A stretch of DNA of 64,000 nucleotides from Mangifera indica. Taxonomy: Eukaryota > Streptophyta > Magnoliopsida > Sapindales > Anacardiaceae. Numbering within the stretch: the first letter of the stretch is position 1; every line of letters begins with the position of its first letter. Location: contig NC_058145.1 in the NCBI RefSeq assembly GCF_011075055.1, positions 3,691,228-3,755,227 of the forward strand, read 5' to 3'. The position numbers and the translations under genes are program-made. The notes beneath the pieces were generated by a model. It was not told the origin of the DNA. It saw only the letters and a list, made by a program, of their open reading frames with translations, and ran no database searches. Shown here piece by piece: positions 1-12,269 of this stretch.

Positions 1-1115
1 GTCTCCTACCTAAACGCTAACTTAAAAATGTAAAGTAGTCATGGTCCTTTTTTTGGTTTCATTCCTGATGCAAGAGGCTTGTATAAGTAGCTAGACAATA
101 TTTCTGTACTTGTTATTTTAAAATTTGTGCTTGTTGCTTCCCATGTACACAGCCTCTTCTGATAAAGGATGAGTATGGATTCAGTAATAACAAAGATTTC
201 AAATCTGCCACTGCAGGATTATCTGGCAAGGTATATCATCTAGAATTTTTTGTGCATATATATGGTCTTATAAAATGTTGTCTATATTGTTAGAGAAATG
301 TGTTTGAACAAAAAAATGTTGAAAGACTTTGAGGTGTGTAGATCACTTTCTTTAAAGTGATATTTGTCCCTACTAGTTATATGATATTTTAAGAATATGA
401 TAAATCACTTCTAGGCTACAGCAAAACCCCTAAAATAATAATTAACACCACTAAATGTTTTTCCAAAAAACATAAGAATAAATAATTTTGATGTGATGAT
501 ATTGAACTAAAGAGAGAGTAAGATTATATGAAGAAATTAGAATAAATTAAAAACTCTAATTCAAGCCTCAATTTATATAGACTTGAAATAACATATCTAT
601 TAACATCAACAGTCATGATTTTTTGAGTTAAAAGTTATGTTTTAAATATAATTTTCCAATTAGACATATCAAATTTTGAATGATCATAACTTTTAGTTTA
701 AGTTAAAATAATATAACTTTTGAGAGCAAAAGTTATGTTTAGCTTTGTAGGATCATATTCATGACTTCTTAAATTTTCCTTCTAAAATTTCTCCAAACTA
801 AATACAACCTGCTAACATATACAGTGGTAACTAATACATCGATCCTGTTTATACCATTTTCAGGTTGAACTTGTTCACTTCCAAAAGATTAAACAGATAA
901 AAATTAGCAAAAGTGGGAGGGTTGAGAACATATCCCGTCGCAGTATCCTGAGATGGAGAAGAAGACATAACAAGAAGGACAAGGATGATGAGGATGACGG
1001 TGAGGACAACCGGCGGCCGTCAGACTTTCGCGTTCTTTCATTTATCCTTGTAATAATAATCTTACTTATGCTGTTTCTGATAATGTTGTCCTCGATTGTG
1101 TGGGTTATGAGTTAG
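1..1115 (+). CDS. 3' end of an unrecognised gene, copy A: charged stretch plus C-terminal membrane segment
   Basis: Two exons are readable. The first is 153-230 (acceptor ACAG before 153, donor GT at 231) and encodes 26 residues beginning PLLIKDEYGFSNNKDF. The second is 864-1115 (acceptor CAG at 861-863) and encodes 83 residues ending at TAG. Both exons are a whole number of codons, so they join in phase 0. The last exon has a basic patch (RWRRRHNKKDK), an acidic patch (DDEDDGED), then about 24 hydrophobic residues ending IVWVMS, which looks like a C-terminal membrane anchor. Earlier exons lie beyond the window. A second copy at 33326-34951 has the same exon structure. The frame is open and splice sites are canonical, so it may be functional. 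I do not recognise the family. Confidence 0.55.
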
Positions 1116-1660
1116 ATAATCCTCTATATACGTAGGTGCTGGGCATAAATAAACTATCACGTCGTGATAGGTACTTATGCATGTTTTAGTAATGTGGCTT
1201 CAGACTTAGATGGCTCTTTACTTGGGGAAAACTTGTGTATATTCTTGTAAATCAATGGATGACTGGCGCCTGTCAGAGTCTTTCTCTTTTAATTTCACTT
1301 TTTCTGAAAATTAAAAAGAAAGACCGACAAAATTGAAAATATTTTTTGAAAATAGATAATTTATAAAATTATTAAATATAAATTATTATTATATTAGATA
1401 AAATTTGATAAGAATTAACAGGCATAAATATCTCATCCCAGTGTTCAGATGGGAGGAGAACCCCGCGTTTATCAAATTATTAAATTTGATAAAAATTAAG
1501 TGGTTTGCATTAATTCCTCGGAACATGCACTTACAGTAAGGTCATAAAAATATAAATGAGTGAATTACACAATAAGACCCCTTGTCAACTGTAAGATTCC
1601 TTTGTCAGCCAGGGAGATGTATATATGGCATCTCACATTGCTCAGAAAATAGTAATACTC
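1116..1660. other. Non-coding stretch after copy A
   Basis: This is AT-rich sequence directly downstream of the membrane-tail gene, probably its 3' UTR and then spacer. No reading frame or RNA gene is visible. Part of 1340-1420 resembles the AT-rich interior of the MITE pair at 50.3-51.6 kb, but not enough to call a copy. Confidence 0.4.
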
Positions 1661-2120
1661 GATTACAATAAAAAGAATATTTAGTGGCATTTATGTTATG
1701 ATATTTAATAAAAACTGTTAAAAATTATGGGAATTGTGACATTTATTTAATTGCCACTATAAGAATATTTAGTGGCATTTTTTTAGTGGTATTTGATTAA
1801 AACAAACCACTAAAAACTATAAAAAGTCAAAAAATTAAAATGTGTTATGCCATTTATTATAATTTACACTATAGAGAAATTTGATGGCATTTTTGCTATA
1901 ACATTTATATTAAAAGCCACTAATCATGAGAAGTAAAAAAAAAAAAAAATTAAAAAGTTATTGTGACATTTTTAATAATTGACGAAATAAAAAAATTTAG
2001 TGGCATTTTTGATATGGTGTTTATATTAAACGCCACTAAAATTTATGGGAATTCAAAAAAAAATTTAAATGTATTGTAACATCTATAATAATTGTCACAA
2101 TCTACAATAAATATTCAATT
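1661..2120 (+). mobile_element. CACTA-like left end with subterminal repeats
   Basis: The block starts GATTACAATAAAAAG, which matches 12 of 15 bases of the CACTACAACAAAAAG end typical of plant CACTA transposons. It then repeats a TTTAGTGGCATTT-like motif at about 1681, 1751, 1880 and 1996, mixed with inverted forms such as GCCACTAAAA. Such subterminal motif clusters are characteristic of CACTA ends. The matching right end is at 16740-17284. Confidence 0.5.
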
Positions 2121-2460
2121 TATGAACTATTTTAATTTTGTTTCACAATGATCATTTTAAGGGGCGATTTAAATTTTATCCCAAAATGTTAATTTTGTAT
2201 GGGATGGAATTTTAGAGGTGACGCATTTTAGGAACGATTTCAATTTTGTTTTAGAATATTTATTTTAGGAGACAAATTTTTAATTTTGTCTACCAAAACC
2301 TATCACTCAAATTTTGGGATGATCTTAGTTTTATCTCAGAATATTCATTTGAAGGGACAAAATTAATTAGCACTCAATTTTAGGGACAAAATATTTAATA
2401 ACAATTTTAATTTCATCCAGAAAAATCATTTTAGGGACAAAATTTTAATTTCTTCAAGTC

Positions 2461-2896
2461 CCCCATTGTGCATCCAATTAAGGTTGGATTCAAACTAAAC
2501 TGACTGGGCTTAAAAGCCAACTTGACTTGGTTAAGCTTGGTTCAAATTTGTTTAGCTTGAATTTGAACTGAGTTTGAATTCGTTTAACTCAAATTTAAAT
2601 CAAGTTCAAATCAGGAGGTTTGACTCATTTTTTAAACCGAATCAAACTTGAACTAGAGAAAGTTCATCTTAGTCTAGCTCACGAGCTAGGTGAATGACTT
2701 GATTCGGTTAAATTTTGTTTGTGGCTTGATTCCAATTGTGTTAAAAAATTATTAAAATGACATTGTTTTATCCATTGTTAGATAAAAACAATGTTGTTTT
2801 GTCAATGAGTCATGAATTTGACCCATGAAACTGAGTCACACATCTGAGCATAGAAATTAAAGTTTGACTTCACAAAAGAATCTAAGTCACCTACAC
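2461..2896. repeat. Diverged interspersed repeat, related to 33427-33910
   Basis: The sequence consists of variants of TTGAATTTGAACTGAGTT and similar words, followed by a tract resembling AACAATGTTGTTTTGTC. The same style of sequence, with a related ACATCGTTTTACCTAATAACAG tract, occurs at 33427-33910. It has no coding content and is probably an old non-autonomous transposon. Boundaries are approximate. Confidence 0.35.
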
Positions 2897-3124
2897 CTAT
2901 GATACCATCTTCAATTTTGACTCCACCAAAGAAAACTTCTTTTGTTCTTCAGCTCTTCCTGCCAACTTATTGACAGCAAAATCTATAGCGACCATGATGA
3001 TAGCAATGACAACTTCTAACAATGACTGATGAGTACCGACAGTGGTATCTCTAATTATTCCCATAATGAAGGTGATCATTTTAGTAAAATTATTCTTTTT
3101 GTTAATGGTATAACCTAAGGACAT
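2897..3124 (-). CDS. Small open frame of unknown nature (75 residues)
   Basis: An ATG-initiated frame runs from 3124 to a stop at 2897. It has a hydrophobic segment around residues 38-50 (LEVVIAIIMVAIDFAV) followed by a charged tail (NKLAGRAEEQKKFSLVESK). The amino-acid mix is protein-like, not the biased mix of a random AT-rich frame. It lies just left of the copia insertion and could be a captured gene fragment or an exon of a broken gene. I do not recognise it. Confidence 0.25.
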   Translation of the reverse strand: MSLGYTINKKNNFTKMITFIMGIIRDTTVGTHQSLLEVVIAIIMVAIDFAVNKLAGRAEEQKKFSLVESKLKMVS

Positions 3125-3249
3125 AAATTAAAAAATTCAATGGAATATATATTCAGAGATAGAGATTCAAAGAAAGAAAGAACTGACAGACATGGGAAGA
3201 TGCTGAAAACTCTACATAATATTTTCGTTTGCCATTCGTTATTACATTC

Positions 3250-3790
3250 TATTAAATATTTCTCAAAGAGCCAAAAGGGTAAAAAGGTCTTTTTTGCATC
3301 TATGATTGTTTAGGAATTCTATGAATTAAGTAGGGCCAGTATGGTCATTGAGTTGGTGGTTTAATCTAATCATAAAGCCTTGCTATTCTCTTTTGGCTTA
3401 AGTCGATGAAAAGCCTAAGGGAGAAAAAACCTTTCTTGTTTTCTCTTGAGTCTAGTGTTATTCTCTCTCACAGTGGTGTTTGGGCTGTCGTCAATGAAGT
3501 TCGGTCAGTCAAGTTTGATCATTGGATGAGAATATTTTGATTTATTTTGTTAAGTGTATTCTCAAGTTAGATTAATACTGTATTGATCTTATAATCTTGG
3601 ATGATCTGTTATACACTAAATGTATTTGGACTTTGATATAGTAGATTGATTAGAGGAATACCTCAGCCTTGGATGTAGGATTTCATTTACGAAATTTGAA
3701 CCAACTAAAACTCGTGTATTTTGTTCATTTTGTTATATATCTTATTATTGTTTGCAAAATCAGTAATATTCTTGGGCGAAAATCATAACA
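3250..3790 (+). repeat. 5' LTR of the copia element
   Basis: It aligns end to end with 8009-8546. Shared blocks include GCCTTGCTATTCTCTTTTGG and the terminal GGGCGAAAATCATAACA. The first two bases are TA instead of the expected TG, a point mutation relative to the 3' copy. Confidence 0.92.
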
Positions 3791-3792
3791 AG

Positions 3793-3805
3793 TGATATCA
3801 GAGCC
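3793..3805 (+). other. Primer-binding site (initiator tRNA-Met type)
   Basis: TGATATCAGAGCC begins two bases after the 5' LTR. It differs by one base from the TGGTATCAGAGCC site complementary to the 3' end of plant initiator tRNA-Met, which primes most plant copia elements. Confidence 0.85.
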
Positions 3806-4013
3806 TCTTAAATTTATCTATCTACTTTGTTATTGATGTTTCTTGTTGCTACCGTATTCCTTTATTTCTTTTGTTCATTACTGTTTCATCTATAAAAGAA
3901 AAGGGAAATAAAATCTTTGGTTCTTTATTATAGTTTTGTGTTAGTTTATACTATACTTGGTACTGTTGCTTCTTTTCTGGCTTTATTTTAATAGGAAAGA
4001 GCATTTTAGATAC

Positions 4014-4880
4014 ATGGGACAAACAATAGTTGATAAAGAACAATTCGATGGTAAGATTGACTTCAATATGTAAAGGAAGGAAATGAGAGTTGTGTTAGTT
4101 CATAAAAAATGTGCAAAGGCTCTTGGTGGTCCAGAAGTTTTACCCTCTAAATTTTTTGATACCGATAAAGCTGAGGTATTAGAAACTGCTTGCAGTTTTT
4201 TAATACTGTATTTGTCTGATAATGTTCTTAAGCAAGTTAATCAAGAAAACACTGTTGTAAAACTGTGGTTAAAACTTGACTCTCTTTATATGACTAAATC
4301 CTTAATCAGTAAAATTTACTTAAAAGACAACTTTTTGGTTTTAAAATGGATCCTAGTAAGGGACATGAGGAAAACTTGGATGAGTTTAATAAAATTATTA
4401 TAAATTTGGCTAATATTGATGAAAAGATTTCAGATGAAAATCAAGCTATAATCATATTAAACTCACTTCTTGAGAGCTGCTATTAAGGATGGTAGGGATT
4501 CCTTGTCTTTGGATGATGTGTTAAGAGCCCTAAGATCAAAGAATTTAGAAATCAAGTTTGAAAAGAAAGTCATAGGTGAGGGGTTACAAGTTAGAGGAAG
4601 AACTAAAAAGAGATTACATCATAAAGACAAAAGGAACACCAGGTCTAACTCCAATACAAAAAGAGTTTGTTGGCATTGCCATAAGGAAGGGCATATGAAA
4701 AAACATTGTCTCGATAGGAAGATAGTGAATTCTAACACTAAGTTTAATAATCTAGACACTGTAAATTTATCTGATGGTTATGATAGTGCTAAAGTGTTAG
4801 TGTTAACTATGGGAATATCTAGATATGAGTGGGTAATGGACTCAAAATGTACCTCTCACATGACACCCATGAGAGACTAG
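4014..4880 (+). pseudogene. gag: copia gag (capsid/nucleocapsid), broken
   Basis: The frame starts near an ATG at 4014 (MGQTIVDKEQFDG), meets a stop at about 4070, and continues through 4083-4403 and, after a frame change, 4470-4880. The second part contains the nucleocapsid zinc knuckle CWHCHKEGHMKKHC (CX2CX4HX4C, all metal ligands kept), followed by the start of the protease, WVMDSKCTSHM. In that motif the canonical DSG active-site triplet reads DSK, so the glycine is lost. At least one frameshift and several stops separate the pieces. Confidence 0.85.
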
Positions 4881-7800
4881 TTTCTAAATCTAAAACAGGT
4901 AAATAGGGGAAAGGTTTTGATGTAACAGGTGTAGGATCTATAAAATTTAGAATGTCTAATGCTACTGTTAAAATTTTATGAGATGATAGATGGGTGCCAA
5001 AACTTAGGAGAAATTTAATTTTCCTAGATTTATTAGATACCCGTGGTTATTCATAAAAGTTTGAAAAATGAACTCTAAAAATTATAAACGGTACTCTAAT
5101 GGTTATGAAAGTTAGGCTGGTTAATAGGCTGTATATTTTAGAAGGTCTGTTATGGGGGATAATCTAGCTTCAAAATTTGAAAATCTTGATGAAACTCTTC
5201 TATAGCAAAGAAGATTAGGTCACATAAGTTAAATAGGACTACATCATCTTTGTGAACAAAATCTAATTAATTCTAAAAGAATTGGTACATTAGATTTTTG
5301 TGAGAATTATGTGTTATACAAGTCACCAAGGTTAAAGTTTGTTGTTGCCTCTCATAAATTAAAGCAGATCTTGCAATATATACATTCAAATTTATGCGGC
5401 TCTCTTTAGATACCAAATTCCCTTTCTAATGCTCATTATTTTCTAATATTTACTAATGATTTTTCTAGAAGGGTTTAGGTTTACAATTTGAAACAAAAAG
5501 ATCATGCTTTTGAATTTTTTAAAAAATGGAAAACTCTAGTTGAAAATCAAACAAATAAAAAGAATTAAAGTTTTAAAAACTGATAATAGACTTAAGTTCT
5601 GTAATAAAACATGTGCTGATTTTTGTAAACAAGCTAGTATTTTGAGGCATAGAACATATATTGACACTCCACAATAGAATGGCCTTGCTAAAAGAATTAA
5701 TAGAATAATTTTGAATAAAATTATATGCATGTTAGCTGATTCTGGTCGTAGTAAAAAATTTTGGGCAAAAGCTGTCTCTACAACTTGTTATTTGATTAAT
5801 AGATCTTTTTCTTCTATTCTAAATTTTAAGACTCCCATGGAAATGTGGTAAGAAAGGCCACCTTAATTGAATCATTTGAAACCTTTTGGTTGTTTGGCAT
5901 ATGCACATGTGAATCAAAGTAAATTGAATCCTAGAGCTTTAAAGGCAGTATTTTTAGGCTATCCTATGGGTACAAAAAGGATATAAACTTTGGTCAATTG
6001 ATGAGTTTAAGTGTGTAATAAGTAAAGATATGGTGTTTAATGAATCTATTTTTTATAACGACCTGTTTAATGTTAGTTCATAGTCTAAATATGTCTACAT
6101 TGAGATAGAGAATTCTTGTTTGAGTGATAACAGTATGTCTCAATCTGGTGCAAACCTTGTTTCAACTCAAATCTAATTCGTACTTCAAAGTACGAAGATA
6201 AGGGTTTGAACCAACAATCATCATAGGATTAGTCCTCTTTAGACAGTAATGATCTCACTAATTATCAATTAACAAGAGACAAGGCAAGGAAAGCTACCAA
6301 ATTGCCTTCAAGATATGCTCAAACAGACCTGATTTCTTATGCTTTTCAAATTGAAGATTCTATTAAGTTGAATGAACCTCTTAATTACAAACAAACTTGT
6401 ATAAGTAAGCATAAAATTGAATGGCTTAAGGCTATGGAAACAGAAATGAATTCTCTACAGAAAAATAACACTTAGGTCCTTGTTAAGAGGCTTGCTCATC
6501 AAAAAGTGATAAGATACAAGTGGGTTTTTAAAAGAAAATTTAGTATTCCTAGGGTTAAAATTAGCATATTCAAAGCTAAGGTTGTAGCTAAAGGTTTTTC
6601 ACAAGTTAAAGGTGTAAACTATCATGAAATATTTTCTCCTATGGTTAAACACTCTTCAATCAGACTAATATTATCAGCTATGATTATGTTTAATATGGAA
6701 ATGGAGCAATTAGATGTAACCACTACTTTTCCATATAGAAATCTAAAAGAACAGATCTATATAGAACAACTTGAGGAATTTATTACACCAGTAAAGAAGA
6801 TATGGTTTATTTATTGAAAAAGTCCCTCTATGGTTTGAAACAATCACCAAGGCAATGGTATGAAAGGTTTGATGACTATGGGCTCTTTATTGGTTTCTCT
6901 ATATATAGTTTTGATCATAATGTTTATGATTATAAGAATGATAAAAACTATTATGTCTATTTGTTCATTTACACTAATGATATGTTGATTGTTTCAAAAG
7001 ATATGAATAAGTTGATTAAATTGAAACAATTGCTAAGAAATGAGTTTGAAATGAAGGACTTGGGTCCTGCTAGAAAGATTCTTGATATGGATATAAAAAG
7101 GGACAGAGTTAAAAGGGTTTTTACTCCTTCCTAATCTAAATAAATTAAGAAAATTTTGGATTTGTACGGTATGACTACTACCAAACCTATTAACACCCTT
7201 ATATGTGCCCATTCCAAACTTAAATCTATTATGCATGAGTTACCTACTGATGAATCTGAATATATGAGATGTATGCCTTTCTCAAATATTATAGGTAGCA
7301 TCATGTATGTCATGATAGGGTCTAGACTAGATATTGCTTATACTATTAGTCTTGTGAGTAGGTTTATGAGTAAACCTGACAAAGATAATTGGAATGTTGC
7401 CAAATGGTTAAGGAGATACTTAAAGGGGTCTTGTAATATAGGTTTGAATTATTGTTTCGATAAGACTAACATGTTTCATGTGCAAGGTTATTATGATTTT
7501 GATTATATTGTAGATTTAGATAAGAGGAGGTCATTGACAGGTTACATTTTCATTTTTGGTAGGAATGTGATAAGTTGGAAAAGTAGTCTATAACAAATTT
7601 TAGCTTTATCTACTACAAAATGAGAGTATGTGGCTTTAACTAAGGTTGTTAAGGAGGCTTTGTGGTTTAAAGGTATGACAAAGAAGCTTGGCTTGGTGGA
7701 TTATATACCTATTGTGTATTGTGATTCTTAGAGTGCCATTTATTTACCTAAAAATAGTGTTTTTCATAAGAGATCAAAGCACATAGATGTTAGGTTGCAT

Positions 7801-7918
7801 TTTGTGAGAGAGATTATTAGTACAAGTCAAGTTAAGCTTGAAAAGATTGCATCTAAAATTAATCTTGTAGATGTTTTAACAAAGTCTGTACCAATTAACA
7901 AGTTTAAGTTAGCTTAGA
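4825..7918 (+). pseudogene. pol: copia pol: protease, integrase, reverse transcriptase, RNase H, broken
   Basis: The integrase region (about 5160-5900) has a zinc-binding-type N-terminus and the PQ*NGLA motif, where the expected glutamine codon is TAG. Reverse transcriptase (about 6420-7130) shows YKWVFKRK, KARLVAKG-like KAKVVAKGF, LDVTTTF in place of LDVKTAF, SLYGLKQSPRQW, and YTNDMLIV in place of YVDDMLIV, so the first catalytic aspartate is gone. RNase H ends with HIDVRLHFVRE and LVDVLTKSV. Stops are scattered throughout, mostly TAG where CAG or TGG is expected. The element could not encode an active polymerase. Confidence 0.9.
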
Positions 7919-8008
7919 CTTGTTAAATGTTAGTAAAGTCTAGTATAGTATGATGCAGTAAGGAATTTCTCTGATAAATGTTTGTTTATTTTTCGACAAG
8001 ATGAAGTT

Positions 8009-8546
8009 TGTTGAATGTGTCTCAAATAGTGAAAGGGGTAGAAAGGTCTTTTTAGCATCGTAGTTGTTTAAGAATTTTATGAATAAAGCAAATGCACTAT
8101 GGTCATTGTGTCAGAGGTTTAACCTAATTATAAAGCCTTGCTATTCTCTTTTGGCTTAAGTTAGTGAAAAACTAAGGGAGAAAAAACCTTTATTTTTCTC
8201 TTAAGTCTAGTGTTATTATCTCTCATAGTGATGCTTGGGTTGTCATCGGTGAAGTTTGATCAATCGAGTTTGGTCGTTCGATGAGAATATTTTTAATTGC
8301 TTTTGTTAAGTTTTTTTTCAAGTTAGATTAAATTGCATTAATCTTGTATTCTTGGATCATTTGTTTTATACTAATTATATTTGGACTTTGATATAGTGGA
8401 TTGACTAGAGGAATACCTCTGCCTTGAATGTAGGATTTCATTTACGTAATCCGAACCAAGTAAAACTTGTGTATTTTGTTTCTTTTGTTTTGTATCTTGT
8501 TATTTTTTTGCAAAATTGATAATATTCTTGGGCGAAAATCATAACA
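8009..8546 (+). repeat. 3' LTR of the copia element
   Basis: It starts TGTTGAATGTGTCTCAAATAG and ends GGGCGAAAATCATAACA, keeping the TG...CA ends. It is paired with 3250-3790 and followed directly by the CATTC target duplication. Confidence 0.92.
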
Positions 8547-8789
8547 CATTCCTTCCTTTTTATGAGAATCCCAATCCAATCAGAATTGAACACATGGTTA
8601 ACTTACTATCTCTATAAATTTATTTAAGCCTTTTCTAAAATGACTTAGTGCTTCATTCTTTAAAAAATAGAGTATTTCCTTTTCCTTTTTTTGACCATTA
8701 GTTTAGCGGCATGGTTTTGGATTTGTCAATTTAAATTTAGATTATTATTTATTTCTTGTCAAGACTTATCCTCGAGGTTGAAGGTAGGA

Positions 8790-9050
8790 TACCTTAACCT
8801 AATTTTGTTTGCATATTCCTATGAGGCTTCGAATGAACCTTTGCCATTGTATGAGAACCTGTGTTGTTGCAGTATTCTTGTGCTTGGTCATCCTTCTATC
8901 AAGAACAACTACTAAAACCAAATTAGAAGATGTTAAGACTTAAAGAATCTCTTTTGTTGCTTGTGTTGGAGCATAAACTGCCTTAAGAAGTGACACAAGA
9001 AAGACATCATGAATCTTTAAATTCGACAACAATTTCAACTTGTAAGCAAC
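8790..9050 (-). pseudogene. gypsy chromodomain remnant
   Basis: After KLLSNLKIHDVFLVSLLK (the usual 'HPVFHVSQLK'-like boundary) the minus strand reads LDRRMTKHKNTATTQVLIQW. This matches the LDRRM...QVLVKW start of the integrase-linked chromodomain that targets chromoviruses to heterochromatin. The downstream half is degraded. Confidence 0.65.
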
Positions 9051-9099
9051 TGGACTTATGGTATCTTGTACCTAAATGGCCTAAATATTTTGCTTATAG

Positions 9100-10100
9100 C
9101 TTTTAATTTCCTTGGTGCAAAGACATTTGATGGCAAGGTTGTACTTTAACATAAACCAAGTTGCCAATGTGAAATTTCCTCTCTGTTAATCTTTTATCAG
9201 CCATAATTTTCATTCTTTCTTGTGCTCTCCTTAAGTGGTGCTTAAGGATTTTCAGTGTTGTTTCACGTGTACACAAGAAGGTGTCTACTAACTTTGTTTT
9301 TGAGTCATTTGGAAAATACAAAATATAAAGTAGATGAGCTTAGCCAAACAATGCCTCAAATATAGTCATCTTTGATACTCGAATTATATGAAGTATTGTA
9401 CTAGAATTTTGCTAGTGGTAACCACTAAGCCCAAGTATGTGGTATGTCCTTTGTCATGCATTGTAAATAGTTCTCCATGCACCTATTCACCACTTTTGTT
9501 TAGTCATCCGTCTATGGATGGTATGCAGTTGATAGTTGAATGCCTACACCTTGCAACCTGAATATTTCTTACCAGACTCAACTAACAAAAATGGCACCCC
9601 TGTCACTTGTAATTGTGTTTGGTATGCCATATAATTTGTGTATGTTATCCATGAATATCTAGGCAATGGTTGAGACTAAAAATGGGTGACTTAGGCTCAC
9701 AAAATGTGCATACTCTATAAGCTTATCTATTACCACTAGTATAGTCAACTTTAGCTATGGCTTAGGTAAGCCTTCCATAAAGTCCATGGTGATGTCCGAG
9801 AATACCCCTATCGACACTAGTAAGGGTTGAAGAAGACTATGTGATGCTATATTTTCTAGCTTATTCCTTTGGCATACTTGGCAACTTCTAATATAATTCC
9901 TCACATCCTTCCATATACATTTCCAATAAACTATGACTACTATTTTCCTTACTGTGACATTAACCCCAAAGTGACCACCAATTGTTCTATCATGGAACAA
10001 TGATATGATGTCTTGTCTTAATGTAGCATCCTGACTAGCCACAAATTTCCCATTTCTCTTAAATTTCTCTTCCACCCATGTATAATCTCTATGCATATCT
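9100..10100 (-). pseudogene. pol: gypsy integrase remnant
   Basis: A 113-residue frame (10096-9755) holds the integrase zinc-binding domain: HDRTIGGHFGV supplies histidines and RSCQVCQRNK supplies the CX2C. It continues into the catalytic core start, DITMDFMEGLPKP, with the first aspartate kept. The later part (9321-9103) matches the integrase C-terminus (RRAQERMKIMADKR, GNLVYVKVQP). Confidence 0.85.
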
Positions 10101-10399
10101 AGGTCTTATTGTTTTGCTTCAACAATAGCCTTAAACTGATCATCTAAACTCCAAATGTTTTCCACCCCTTGTAATAGCTCATAAGGTAATAAAATATTGG
10201 TCAAATTTTAATTTCCTCTCCTGAATTTCTAGGTAATCAAGACAAAACATATGCCACCAAGTTCTCTTTTCCCTTTTTATGTTGAATCCCATACTCATAC
10301 TGTATAAGTTCGACTACCTATGCTTGTTAAAAAAGAGTGGTCATTTTTTGTTCTAGCAAGTATTTGTGGCTTTAGTGGTCAGTCTTGAACACAAATGGT

Positions 10400-12060
10400 T
10401 TGTTCATCAAGTAAGGTTCATATCTTTTAATGGCAAATAAAATTGTCAACATATCTTTTTCATAGATGGAAAAGAGCTTATTTTTTTAGGGACAAAGCCT
10501 TATAATATAGGCCATATGATGCCCTTCTTGTATAAGTGCTATTCCAATCCCATATCTACAAGCATCAGTCTTAATTAAGAATGTCTTGGAAGGGTCAGGC
10601 AATGCTAGTATTGGAATTAAAATCATTGCCTTCTTAAGTTGATTAAAAACCTCTTAGGTTGTTTCATTCCAATCAAAGGAATCCTTCCTTAATAAATTAG
10701 TGAGTGGCCTTGCAATATGCGTACGACCCTTCACGAATTTCTTATAATAGCTAATAAGCCCTATAAATCCTCTCAACTATTTTAGTGTTTTAGGGTTTGG
10801 CCAATTCTAAACAACTTTTATTTTACTCTGATCTGTGTTTACTCCTCTTGCTGAAATGATATGCCCCAAGTAAGAAATTTCAACACTCCCAAACACATAT
10901 CCACTTCTCTTTGCATATAATTTTTTGTCTTTTAAAACCTGAAATACCACTTTCAAATGTTGTATATGATCAGGCTTGTTTTGTTTGTAAATGAGTATGT
11001 TATCAAAGAAAACTAACACGAGCTTTTTCAGTTATTCTTTAATTATTGAATTTGTGAGATCTTGAAAAGTTAGTGGGGCATTAGTGATCTCAAAAGATAT
11101 GACCAGAAATTTAGAATGCCCAAAATATGTCTTGAATGTTGTTTTCTCAATTGAATTTAGATGCATACAAATCTACTAATAACCAAATTTCAAACTGATT
11201 TTCAAAAACCAAGCAGCTCCCCAAGCTCATCTAACAACTCGTTAACTATAAGTATAAGTATTTATTTTTTTACAATCATCTTGTTAAGCCTTTTGTAATC
11301 AATGCAAAATCTCTAAGATCCATCTTCATTTTTAACTAGGAGCATGGGATTTGCATAAGAGCTATTATTGGTTTTGATTATTCTTGCATTTATCATCTCT
11401 TACACTATCTTCTTTATAACATCTTTTTGCATTCCATTGTATTAATAAGGCCTTAAGTTGATAAGTTAAACACCTTATTTGAAAGTTATATGATGATATT
11501 AATCTCTCATTGGGGGTAACCCTTCTTGCTCCTTGAAGATATATTTAAATTCTTCCAACGGTTTGTCAAGTTCCCTCTATTATGTATCTTTTTATTCTTC
11601 TATTGCTTGTAAATCATACACGTCAACTTCCTTCCATAGCCACATTACTTGTACAAAAGCTACTTGTTGAGTTCTCAATAATTTTTACAATTTCAAGCTA
11701 TTGATAGTCAACATTCCTAGTTCTTCTAGTCCTTTCAAAACACATGGTTGGCCTTGTTATGTGAAACTCATCTTCAATTCCTCAAAGTTCCATAAGGTAT
11801 CTCTTAAGGTTGATAACTATTGGATGACCAAAATAAGATCATAAGTGTTTAAAGGAAGGATGTAAGCATCTATTATGAACTATTGTCCTGCACTATCCAA
11901 TAAAATCTTTCACACATAGCCTTGCATTCTGACTCTTCTCCACTGGTTACTTTAACCTTAGCCCCTCTAAAGCCTTTAATTCACACCCCGACTTGCTAGC
12001 AGTCATATTATTCAAGAAATTATGTGTACTCCCAGAGTCCACTAATATATATAGAATTTT
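10400..12060 (-). pseudogene. pol: gypsy protease, reverse transcriptase and RNase H remnant
   Basis: Near 12000-12040 the minus strand has protease-like DSGSTHNFLNN. Reverse transcriptase begins near 11390 with SYANPMLLVKNEDGS and RFCIDYKRLNKMIVKK. The catalytic box near 11010 reads VFFDNILIY where YxDDILIY is expected, so one aspartate is replaced. YLGHIISARGV near 10860 is the conserved motif that follows. RNase H-like sequence extends to about 10400. Stops and frame changes are frequent. Confidence 0.8.
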
Positions 12061-12269
12061 TCTTCCATGGATTCCTTTTAGATGCATCACCTAGTCTTTG
12101 TTACTCCATTCAAAGCATTCAAGGATAATTTTATTAGACTGGGTTTTGTTACTTTATCTTCTAATAGCTTGTCCTCTTCTTCTTCACCTATATCCACTTG
12201 GAGCTACAATGTATATACCTATTTCTTTTTACATTTCATCAAAATCTTTGCTTGACAGTGTTTTGTGGA

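Larger units (their letters stand above)
3250..8546 (+). mobile_element. Ty1/copia LTR retrotransposon, complete in structure but decayed
   Basis: Two direct LTRs (3250-3790 and 8009-8546) flank gag and pol remnants. A perfect 5-bp target duplication CATTC occurs at 3245-3249 and 8547-8551. A primer-binding site follows the first LTR. The order is gag, protease, integrase, reverse transcriptase, RNase H, so it belongs to copia rather than gypsy. The LTRs differ at many positions, including loss of the 5' TG in the left one, so the insertion is old. Numerous in-frame stops make it non-autonomous. Confidence 0.92.
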
